From DASVDK01 sp036562265 [NCBI: Thermodesulfobacteriota bacterium] (GTDB taxonomy: Bacteria > DASVDK01): a stretch of 8,144 bases of DNA. The notes beneath the pieces are model-generated. The model had not been told where the DNA came from. It searched no databases and saw only the letters and a list, made by a program, of their open reading frames with translations. Location: positions 1 to 8,144 of the forward strand of contig DATCKS010000278.1 of NCBI GenBank assembly GCA_036562265.1, read 5' to 3'. Made by a program: the position numbers and the translations under genes. Positions within the stretch are counted from its first letter, which is position 1, and every line of letters begins with the position of its first letter. This document shows, one piece after another, positions 1 to 5,298 of the stretch.

Positions 1-244
1 TCACCCAGAGGTTGAACGCGTGGCCGATGAGCCAGACCGCCGCGATGACGCCGAGGATGATCAGGGCGGCCCTAAGGAACCCGCGCCGCTCGGCGCGCTC
101 GTCCTGCGGCCGCCAGGTGGGCTGGTCGTCGTGAGGCACGCTCGCGTGCGGTCCGCCGCCGGCCGCCGGGTCGGGACCCGACGCGGCGCCGGGCGCGAGC
201 CGCTCGCCCTCCTGCCGCTTCAGCCGGTCGTCGCGTCGCGCCAC
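1..244 (-). CDS. Small single-pass membrane protein, C-terminus cut by window edge
   Basis: No function recognised. A GTG start at 244-242 directly follows the TAG stop of the upstream holin-like gene (TAGGTG), and 81 codons stay open to base 1, so the C-terminus lies outside the window. The first ~55 residues are hydrophilic, rich in Arg, Asp, Gly and Pro (begins VARRDDRLKRQEGERL, GTG read as Met in vivo). A hydrophobic segment follows at about residues 57-77 (LRAALIILGVIAAVWLIGHA), preceded by charged residues, which fits a single membrane anchor with a cytoplasmic N-terminus. The zero-spacing junction implies co-transcription and probably translational coupling with the holin-like gene; a GAGG lies about 14 nt before the GTG. 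It may be a small envelope or stress membrane protein; that is inference from the neighbour only. Start codon choice is moderately sure. Confidence 0.6.
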   Translation of the reverse strand, partial: MARRDDRLKRQEGERLAPGAASGPDPAAGGGPHASVPHDDQPTWRPQDERAERRGFLRAALIILGVIAAVWLIGHAFNLWV

Positions 245-673
245 CTAGCCCCGCACCTCACGCTTCAGGTCCCGGATCTCCTCTCGCGCCCAGTCCCGGT
301 CCTCGCGCAGCGTCTCGCGGCTCTCGGGCAACGCGTCGGTCACGGGTTGCAGGCGCTTGATCCCGGCCGACGTCGCGATCGCGCCGATCACGGCCAGCAC
401 GCCGCCGACGATCAGCGCGGCGGCCCAGGCCGGCATGGCGAGGGCAAGCGCGTAGATGCAGGCGAGCATCAGGTAGATGAACCCGACCAGGCCGATCAGC
501 GCGCCGGCGCCGAGGACCGCCGCCGCGCGTCCGGCCGAACGGGCGGTGGTGCGCGCCTCCTGCTTCACCAGCGCGATCTGCCGGTCGACGAGGATCGCAA
601 CGTCCTGGTACAGCTCGCGGATCAGCTCCCCCATCGGCTTGTCGGGGTTCGGTGGGCGTGGCTCGGACCGCAT
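245..673 (-). CDS. Holin-like two-helix membrane protein (Phage_holin_3_6 / PF07332-type)
   Basis: A 142-residue inner-membrane protein of the type annotated 'phage holin family protein' (actinobacterial holin-X / PF07332). Despite the name these are common chromosomal genes with no proven lysis role. Residues 1-45 form an amphipathic region (MGELIRELYQDVAILVDRQI, then a Lys/Glu/Arg-rich stretch). Two hydrophobic helices follow at about 50-79 and 82-103, then a strongly charged tail (about 118-142) that looks helical or coiled-coil. This N-helix, two TMs, charged tail order is typical of the family. The ATG at 673-671 was chosen because GGAGGAG sits just upstream (complement of 684-690); the open frame extends further upstream but without family-like sequence. 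It is followed with no gap by the small membrane protein at the left edge and is divergent from the DksA-like gene. Confidence 0.75.
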   Translation of the reverse strand: MRSEPRPPNPDKPMGELIRELYQDVAILVDRQIALVKQEARTTARSAGRAAAVLGAGALIGLVGFIYLMLACIYALALAMPAWAAALIVGGVLAVIGAIATSAGIKRLQPVTDALPESRETLREDRDWAREEIRDLKREVRG

Positions 674-817
674 GGGGCACTCTCCTCCATCGGGTCGGCG
701 CAAGACGCTTGCAATGCCCCTGCCGTGCGCCCCCGCATCGCAACCTCGCACGGAGAGGGCTGGGCGGGCGGCATGCGACGGGTGTGGTTGGCGTCCGCCT
801 TGCACGGCCTCGCGCGC
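674..817. promoter_or_regulatory. Divergent intergenic region between holin-like and DksA-like genes
   Basis: A 144-bp spacer between two outward-facing genes must hold a promoter for each, but no convincing -35/-10 pair stands out in the GC-rich sequence. It contains a perfect short inverted repeat, GCAAG-ACG-CTTGC at 700-712, just upstream of the holin-like ribosome-binding site. An alternative in-frame ATG for the DksA-like gene lies at 773, with GGAGAGGG at 752-759. The regulatory role is inferred from the gene arrangement. Confidence 0.35.
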
Positions 818-1162
818 ATGGACACCGAAGAGTTCCGGCGGATGCTGCTCGATCGACGCCGCGACCTTCTGCGGCGGATCGACAGCGTGGAGGAGCACCT
901 CGTCGAGGCCGGCGAGTCGGTCGAGCTGGAGCTGGAGGAGCGGGCCCAGGAGGACCTCATCTCGCATCGGCTCCTGTCGCTCGACGAGCGGAGCCGCGAG
1001 GAGCTGCTCGCCATCAACGCGGCGCTGCAGCGGATCGCCGACGGCACGTACGGCATCTGCGAGGTCTGCGGCGAGCCGATCCCCGAGGCGCGCCTCAGGG
1101 CGATGCCGACGGCGACGACGCACGTCGAGCACGCGGGCCGCCGGCCGGCAAGGGCCGGCTAG
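818..1162 (+). CDS. DksA/TraR-family zinc-finger protein with CxxC/HxxH site
   Basis: A 114-residue relative of DksA/TraR, proteins that bind in the secondary channel of RNA polymerase and modulate initiation, often with ppGpp. Residues 4-75 are helical and highly charged, matching the coiled-coil hairpin; EERAQED (40-46) lies where DksA carries its acidic/alanine tip, so acidic and Ala positions are kept. The zinc module is at 81-105: C81EVC84, GEPIPEARLRAMP, then H102VEH105. The spacing (CxxC-17-HxxH) equals the classical CxxC-17-CxxC, but both distal cysteines are histidines. It is shorter than E. coli DksA (151 aa) and closer to small TraR-type proteins. The start at 818 gives a family-like N-terminus (MDTEEFRRMLLDRRR) but has no good Shine-Dalgarno; an ATG at 773 would add 15 unrelated residues and sits 13 nt after GGAGAGGG. 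The family call is firm, the start less so. Confidence 0.85.
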   Translation: MDTEEFRRMLLDRRRDLLRRIDSVEEHLVEAGESVELELEERAQEDLISHRLLSLDERSREELLAINAALQRIADGTYGICEVCGEPIPEARLRAMPTATTHVEHAGRRPARAG

Positions 1163-1182
1163 CTCGCACGGGCCTGCGCCCG
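1140..1182. terminator. GC-rich hairpins at the dksA-like / M28 peptidase convergent junction
   Basis: Two inverted repeats lie at the convergent junction. GCCGGCC (1140-1146) pairs with GGCCGGC (1153-1159) across a 6-nt loop, overlapping the last codons of the DksA-like gene. CGGGC (1169-1173) pairs with GCCCG (1178-1182) across a 4-nt loop in the 30-nt gap between the two stop codons. Neither is followed by a T-run, so they are not canonical intrinsic terminators. Position between converging genes makes a bidirectional termination or mRNA 3'-end role plausible, but such repeats are frequent by chance at this GC content. Confidence 0.3.
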
Positions 1183-1192
1183 GCACGCGGCG

Positions 1193-2122
1193 CTACGCGC
1201 CGGCGAGGTCGACGACCGTCTCGAGGACGACCGCGGCGACCTGCGCGAGGAACGCCGGGTCGAGCGTCTCGGGCGTGTCGCTCGGTCGGTGGTAGTGGGG
1301 GCTGCGGAACTCGGTCGTGTCGGTCAGCATGACCGCCGGCCACCCCGCGTCCCAGAACGGCGCGTGGTCGCTGCGGCGCATGTCCGCGAACGGTCCGCGC
1401 GCGACGCCGGGGGCCACGAAGTACGGGTCGGGCGGCACCGTGCGGAGGGACGGGGCGGCGCGCCGGGCCACGGCGAGGAGCCGATCGAGGAGAGGGCGCG
1501 AGGCCTCGTTGGCAACCAGGGCGACGAAGTCACCCCGCTCGGGCAGCCGGATGAAGGCGGGGCTTCGCTGCGTCGCGCTCGTGAAGCCGACCGACTCGAC
1601 GACGAGCGCGCCCGCCACGGCAACCCCGGCCTCCTCGAGCCCCTGCACGTAGCTCGTCGAGCCGAGGAGCCCCAGCTCCTCGAGCGTGAAGGCGACGAGC
1701 CGCACGCCGCGCCGCGGCCGCCAGCCGGCCCGGCGTCGCGCGGCCAGCGCCGTGGCCACGGCGAGGAGCACCGCCACGCCGGAGGCGTTGTCGTCGGCGC
1801 CGGGGCTTTCGGGGACCGTGTCGTAGTGGGCGCCGAGGAGCGCCACCGGGGCCTCGGGGTCGTCCCCGTCGAGGAGCGCCTCGACGTTCTCGCAGGTCGC
1901 AACCTGGAGGTCGGCCGCAATGCCCTCGAGCCGGCGGTCGTGGGCCGGCTCCCGCGCCGGCAGCCGCCCGGAGACCGGGAGGCGCCGAACCGGAAGGCCG
2001 GTCGAACCGAGACGCGCGACAACGAGGTCGGCCGCCGCCGCGAGCCCCGGCACGCCCGGGTGGCGCGGGCCGAGGGCGGCGAGCGCGCGCACGTCGGCGA
2101 GGAGCGCGGCCTCGTCGATCAC
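1193..2122 (-). CDS. M28-family zinc metallopeptidase (aminopeptidase-like)
   Basis: A 309-residue peptidase of family M28, di-zinc exopeptidases that usually remove N-terminal amino acids. Metal and catalytic motifs appear in the expected order: H99-Y-D101 (AHYDTVPESPGA), bridging Asp in GADDNASG (D111), the general-base/ligand pair LEELGLLGS (E148/E149), a likely ligand in VVESVGF (E176), and the terminal His in SPHYHRPSDTPETLD (H278). MRRSDHAPFW (248-257) is also typical. There is no signal peptide, so it is probably cytoplasmic, unlike many secreted M28 enzymes. The start is GTG at 2122, overlapping the TGA of the upstream YkgJ-like gene by 4 nt (GTGA), with GGAGG 10 nt upstream (complement of 2133-2137). 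It is the last gene of a three-gene coupled unit and converges with the DksA-like gene. Substrate unknown; a hydrolase on other amide bonds is possible within this fold. Confidence 0.88.
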   Translation of the reverse strand: MIDEAALLADVRALAALGPRHPGVPGLAAAADLVVARLGSTGLPVRRLPVSGRLPAREPAHDRRLEGIAADLQVATCENVEALLDGDDPEAPVALLGAHYDTVPESPGADDNASGVAVLLAVATALAARRRAGWRPRRGVRLVAFTLEELGLLGSTSYVQGLEEAGVAVAGALVVESVGFTSATQRSPAFIRLPERGDFVALVANEASRPLLDRLLAVARRAAPSLRTVPPDPYFVAPGVARGPFADMRRSDHAPFWDAGWPAVMLTDTTEFRSPHYHRPSDTPETLDPAFLAQVAAVVLETVVDLAGA

Positions 2123-2682
2123 GGCCTTCTCGCCTCCGGGAAGGCGGTTTCGACCAGGCTCGGGGCGTCCTGCTGGGCGGCGAAGCGCCGGAGGGCGCCG
2201 CGCACGAGCCGGGGGTCACGGTCGGCCTCGTCCAGTTCGACCGCCTCCTGTCGCGCGAGCCCGGCTCGCGCCTCGTCGAAGGGGAGGCGGCCGGCCGCCA
2301 CCGCCTGCATCGCGCCGCACTCGAACAGGACGCAGGTGAGCGGCCGGCCCACGGCGAAGACCTGGCAGCGCCACGCCCCCGCGCGCCGCTCGAGGAAGGG
2401 GCACCGGCCCCCGCCGAAGTCGAGGATCTGCTCGCCGTTCCAGTCCTCGAGCGTGACCGCGGCCTTGAACTCGGCGAACGACCCGGGCTCCCCGTAGGCC
2501 AACCAGTAGCGGCGCACCTCGTCGTCCAGGACCGGGACGCGGTTCTGCGTCCCGAAGCAGCACTGCCCGCAGCCGGCGCAGAGCGCGTCGCGCCAGCCGT
2601 CCGCCCCGGGGCTCGCGGTCCGGCAGGGCCCGGGGCCCGGCGCGCCGGCGCCGCTGTCGCGCGTCGATCCCCGCCGCGTCAT
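2119..2682 (-). CDS. YkgJ-family cysteine-cluster protein (putative metal/Fe-S binding)
   Basis: A 187-residue protein of the YkgJ/CxxCxxCC family (PF03692-type), thought to bind zinc or an Fe-S cluster through clustered cysteines; the biochemical role is not established. The signature is C35AGC38GQC41C42, followed by C94PFL and W105-RCQVFAVGRPLTC (C106, C117) and C122, the later CxFL and C-x-x-(x)-RP-x-x-C elements normal for the family. Residues 1-28 are a low-complexity Gly/Pro/Ala/Ser/Arg leader with an extra Cys20; residues after 130 are helical and charged. The ATG at 2682 has GGAGG 6 nt upstream (complement of 2689-2693) and overlaps the TGA of the GalT-like gene by 4 nt. Its own TGA overlaps the GTG of the M28 peptidase in the same way. 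Both overlaps indicate translational coupling. The frame stays open upstream to 3750 but that part is out-of-frame noise over the GalT-like gene. Confidence 0.85.
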   Translation of the reverse strand: MTRRGSTRDSGAGAPGPGPCRTASPGADGWRDALCAGCGQCCFGTQNRVPVLDDEVRRYWLAYGEPGSFAEFKAAVTLEDWNGEQILDFGGGRCPFLERRAGAWRCQVFAVGRPLTCVLFECGAMQAVAAGRLPFDEARAGLARQEAVELDEADRDPRLVRGALRRFAAQQDAPSLVETAFPEARRP

Positions 2683-3713
2683 GCCGCCCCTCCCGCCGCG
2701 AACCTCGGCCGGATGGCGCGGGCGATCGCCTCCGGGCGGTAGAAGGCGAGGAACTCGCCCTGGTAGACGACGAACGACATGTCGTTCATCCCGGCCGGCA
2801 GGACGACGAGCCGCGGCGTGAGGCGCATCTGCAGCCGGAAGCCGCGGGCCTGCGGCTCCTCCACGGCGAAGACGACGAGGTTGAACGCCCAGAAGCCGAG
2901 GGCGTCGAGGAAGCCGAGCACACGGACGAGCCCGTCGGCGAGGGGAAGGAGGTCGGCCGGATCGAGGCGCTCGAACGACGCGGCCCGCTCGTGCACGGCC
3001 AGGACCTCGAAGAACCGGCTGCGCGGGGCGAAGGCGGTGAGCCAGACCCACGGGCCGGTCGTCCCCACGACCCGCTCGCCGCGCTGCTGCTCGTCGTCGA
3101 GGAAGTCCGGCCAGAAGTCGCGCCCGGTGCGGGCGCGGTAGCGCTCCGCCGCCTCGGTGAGGGTGACCCAGTAGCGATAGGGCCGATCGCCCGCCACGAG
3201 CTGCATGTGGGGGTGGACGACCGAGCCGCCCGACGGCGGCATGAAGTTCCAGTTGAGGCTGCGGTGGCGCGCCTCGGGAAGGCGCGCGGCGACGGTGGCC
3301 AGGAAGCGCTGCGAGAGCGCGAAGGCCGCGGCGAGCCGTTCCGGCTCCATCTCGGTGAGCCGCACGAGGTGCGTCCGGCCGAGGACGACCACCGCACAGA
3401 CGAGGTCGTAGGGCAGGAGGTTCGGCACGACGACCATGTCCCCCTCGCGCATCCGGCCGCCCGGGATCAGGGTCTCGGGGAAGCGGGGGGTCGCCGCGTC
3501 GATCCGCTCCGGGCAGAAGGGGCAGCGCTCGCGGGTGGCGAGGTCGAGGGCGGCGAGGTCCGGGCGCGGCGGCACGCGGAAGGGAAAGTCGAAGACCCGC
3601 ACCGTGTCGCCGGTCAGCGGGTCGACGCGCACCTCGGCCCCCCGCGTCGTCGGCTCGCCGGTCGCCGGGTCGAGGAAGGTCATGGTTTTCGGTTCGGCGA
3701 CGAATTCGGGCAT
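2679..3713 (-). CDS. GalT-like HIT-superfamily nucleotidyltransferase/hydrolase
   Basis: A 344-residue protein resembling galactose-1-phosphate uridylyltransferase (GalT, HIT superfamily), which transfers a nucleotide through a histidine-bound intermediate. Visible hallmarks: C64PFC67 (zinc CxxC), a His in LGRTHLVRLTEMEPE (H115, matching the GalT zinc His before a leaf of conserved helix), NWNFMPPSGGS (154-164) and H167-P-H169-M-Q171, where GalT has HPHGQ and the second His is the nucleophile. So the ligand set C/C/H/H and catalytic His are present, with Gly replaced by Met. The length is close to E. coli GalT (348 aa). The N-terminal region (DPLTGDTVRVF) also fits GalT-like proteins. No other Leloir-pathway gene is nearby, so the real substrate may not be galactose-1-phosphate. 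The start at 3713 lacks a strong ribosome-binding site (CTCC 13 nt away); an internal ATG at 3683 is an alternative. First gene of the coupled trio. Confidence 0.75.
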   Translation of the reverse strand: MPEFVAEPKTMTFLDPATGEPTTRGAEVRVDPLTGDTVRVFDFPFRVPPRPDLAALDLATRERCPFCPERIDAATPRFPETLIPGGRMREGDMVVVPNLLPYDLVCAVVVLGRTHLVRLTEMEPERLAAAFALSQRFLATVAARLPEARHRSLNWNFMPPSGGSVVHPHMQLVAGDRPYRYWVTLTEAAERYRARTGRDFWPDFLDDEQQRGERVVGTTGPWVWLTAFAPRSRFFEVLAVHERAASFERLDPADLLPLADGLVRVLGFLDALGFWAFNLVVFAVEEPQARGFRLQMRLTPRLVVLPAGMNDMSFVVYQGEFLAFYRPEAIARAIRPRFAAGGAA

Positions 3714-3767
3714 CGGGCCGAGGCCACTCCAGGATCGAGGCGCCGGTCACTCTAGCGCGGCGCCAAC

Positions 3768-3810
3768 GTTTGACTATAACAGTGTTCTTTCGATAGAGTG
3801 AGTCAATCGG
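3768..3810. promoter_or_regulatory. AT-rich divergent promoter region, TTT operon / GalT-like trio
   Basis: This stretch is conspicuously AT-rich compared with its surroundings. For the plus strand, TTGACT (3770-3775) and TAGAGT (3794-3799) are 18 nt apart, and a start near 3806 would give a ~27-nt leader ending in the tctC ribosome-binding site. For the minus strand, TATAGT (3778-3773) is a 5/6 match to the -10 consensus, with only a weak -35 at normal spacing. TTGACT (3770-3775) and AGTCAA (3801-3806) form a 6-bp inverted repeat separated by 25 nt. The promoter calls are by consensus matching only. Confidence 0.5.
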
Positions 3811-3819
3811 CAGATCGGT

Positions 3820-3828
3820 GGAGGAGGT
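3820..3828 (+). promoter_or_regulatory. Strong Shine-Dalgarno for tctC
   Basis: GGAGGAGGT lies 5 nt before the ATG at 3834. It decides the start: the frame is open from a GTG at 3798, but that codon has no ribosome-binding site and falls inside the predicted promoter. Confidence 0.75.
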
Positions 3829-3833
3829 CCACT

Positions 3834-4826
3834 ATGCGGCGCATGCGCGCATCGACCGGTTCACTCGTTCCGGCCGCCGTTGTGGCGCTCGTGCTCGGTG
3901 CCGGCGTCCTCGGCGTCTTCGGCCCGCGCGAGGGCATCGCGGCCGGCTACCCCGAGAAGCCCATCAAGGTCATCGTCCCGTGGGCCGCGGGAGGCGACAC
4001 CGACATCATCGTGCGCCTCGCGACGAGCATGGCGGAGAAGCACCTCGGGCAGCCGCTCGTCGTCGCCAACATCGCGGGCGCGTCGGGCACCACCGGCGCT
4101 CGCGAGGCGAAGGCGGCGCCGCCCGACGGCTACACGATCTACTCCGTCCACGACTCGATTCACACGACGTTTCACGTCGGCATGGGCGACGTCTCCTACG
4201 AGGACTTCGAGCCGGTCGCCCTCCTGACCTCCACGTACTCCATCATCACGACGAACGGCAAGGCCAAGTGGAAGACGATGCAGGAGCTCATCGCCGACGC
4301 CAAGCAGCGCCCGGGGGAGATCACGATGGGCGCGTCGCTCGGCTCCACCTCCCACTTCTTCCCGGCGATGATCGAGAAGGCCGCCGGCGTGAAGTGGAAG
4401 TACGTGAGCTACGACGGCACGGCTCCGCGCATGACCGCGCTCCTCGGCGGGCACATCGACCTGGCCGAGAGCAACCTCACGCAGCTCGAGAAGGCGAAGG
4501 GGGGACAGCTCCGCTTCCTCGCCGTCGCCTCGGAGGAGCGGCTCCCCGAGATCCCCGACGTGCCGACCCTCAAGGAGCTCGGCATCCCGGTCTTCTACGC
4601 GGTCAACCGCGGCTTCCTCGCCCCGAAGGGGACGCCGGAGGAGGCCCTCGCGAAGCTCGAGGCCGCCTTCGAGAAGGTGGCGAAGGATCCGGCCTTCGCG
4701 GCCGAGATGGCCAAGCAGGGGACGCAGGTGCGCTTCCTCGGGCGGAAGGCGTACGGCGAGTTCCTCGCGAGGAACGACGTCGAGAACGCCGAGATCGCCG
4801 CGGCGCTCGGGTACAAGAAGAAGTAG
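3834..4826 (+). CDS. tctC: TctC/Bug-family periplasmic substrate-binding protein of a TTT transporter
   Basis: A 330-residue extracytoplasmic solute receptor of the tripartite tricarboxylate transporter family (TctC/Bug, PF03401), which captures carboxylates or other small solutes and hands them to TctA/TctB. Residues 1-38 are a Sec signal: MRRMR, hydrophobic core about 10-30, cleavage likely near GIAA|GYPEKP. The mature N-terminus has the family pattern YPEKPIKVIVPWAAGGDTD (39-57), LGQPLVVANIAGASGTTG (71-88) and PPDGYTIYS (96-104). Later elements include IPDVPTLKELGIP (240-252) and GFLAPKGTPEEAL (260-272). No cysteine is present, so it is not a lipoprotein. ATG 3834 is set by GGAGGAGGT. tctB starts 10 nt after its stop. 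The ligand cannot be read from sequence; Bug proteins bind substrates ranging from citrate to aromatic acids and amino acids. Confidence 0.92.
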   Translation: MRRMRASTGSLVPAAVVALVLGAGVLGVFGPREGIAAGYPEKPIKVIVPWAAGGDTDIIVRLATSMAEKHLGQPLVVANIAGASGTTGAREAKAAPPDGYTIYSVHDSIHTTFHVGMGDVSYEDFEPVALLTSTYSIITTNGKAKWKTMQELIADAKQRPGEITMGASLGSTSHFFPAMIEKAAGVKWKYVSYDGTAPRMTALLGGHIDLAESNLTQLEKAKGGQLRFLAVASEERLPEIPDVPTLKELGIPVFYAVNRGFLAPKGTPEEALAKLEAAFEKVAKDPAFAAEMAKQGTQVRFLGRKAYGEFLARNDVENAEIAAALGYKKK

Positions 4827-4836
4827 ACGAGGCGCC

Positions 4837-5298
4837 ATGAGCAGGGTCGGAGGAGGGCGTGCCGACGCCGGCATCGCGCTCGTCCTTCTGGCGCTCGCCG
4901 GGCTCGTCTTCTGGCGCGCGCGGGACATCGCGTCTCCGCCGTTCGTCCCGCTCTCGCCCGCCTTCTTCCCGAAGGTGCTGGCGGGCGTCCTCGCGATCCT
5001 CGCCCTGATCCTGCTCGTGCAGGGGCTCCGCGCGCCGAGGCGCCGGAGCCCCCAGGCGCCGGTCCTCCCGGCGCTCCTCGTCTTCGGCCCGCTCGCGACC
5101 TACCTGCTCCTCGCCCCGGTGCTCGGCTTCTTCAGCGCGACCTTCCTCTTCGTCCTGGCCGAGGGGATCCTCCTCGGCGAGCGGCGCGCCGCGGCGATCG
5201 GGCGCGCCGTCGCCGTCGCCGCCGGGACGACCGTCGCCTGCTACCTCGTCTTCGAGCGCTACCTCCGGGTCATCTTCCCGGGCGGACTCATCGGATGA
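4837..5298 (+). CDS. tctB: TctB small membrane subunit of the TTT transporter
   Basis: A 153-residue membrane protein matching the poorly conserved small subunit TctB (DUF1468), required with TctA for secondary, ion-driven uptake. Hydrophobic segments lie at about 11-27, 46-64, 76-94, 96-114 and 121-142. The segment pair at 76-114 may be one re-entrant or two short helices, since family members usually have four. The LSPAFFPKVLA motif (39-49) before the second helix is characteristic. A basic loop APRRRS follows TM2. GAGG (4829-4832) lies 4 nt before the ATG at 4837, and the TGA overlaps the tctA ATG by 4 nt (ATGA at 5295-5298), so the two membrane subunits are translationally coupled. The identification rests partly on position between tctC and tctA, which is the standard order. 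Confidence 0.9.
   Translation: MSRVGGGRADAGIALVLLALAGLVFWRARDIASPPFVPLSPAFFPKVLAGVLAILALILLVQGLRAPRRRSPQAPVLPALLVFGPLATYLLLAPVLGFFSATFLFVLAEGILLGERRAAAIGRAVAVAAGTTVACYLVFERYLRVIFPGGLIG

Noticed and set aside
245-673. Prophage lysis gene, implying a prophage remnant
   Set aside because: The holin-like family is widely chromosomal; no endolysin, spanin, integrase or structural phage gene is nearby.
20-817. Long open plus-strand frame running into the DksA-like gene (380 codons in total)
   Set aside because: The part before 773-818 is antisense to the holin-like genes, reads as Arg/Gly/Asp-rich sequence and resembles no family; long open shadows are expected at this GC content.
2616-2660. Very GC-rich palindromes (GGGCCCGGGGCCC-like) as a terminator or recombination site
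   Set aside because: They lie within the Gly/Pro-rich N-terminal coding region of the YkgJ-like gene and are explained by codon composition.
2683-3750. Upstream extension of the YkgJ-like frame to 543 codons
   Set aside because: It overlaps the GalT-like gene out of frame and is low-complexity Pro/Arg-rich. The ATG at 2682 with GGAGG and the 4-nt overlap is clearly the real start.
3798-3833. GTG start for tctC at 3798
   Set aside because: It lies in the predicted promoter and has no ribosome-binding site, and the added 12 residues would lengthen the signal peptide unusually; ATG 3834 has GGAGGAGGT.
3861-4928. 355-codon minus-strand frame opposite tctC/tctB
   Set aside because: Arg/Leu/Asp-rich shadow of well-identified genes, with no recognisable motif.
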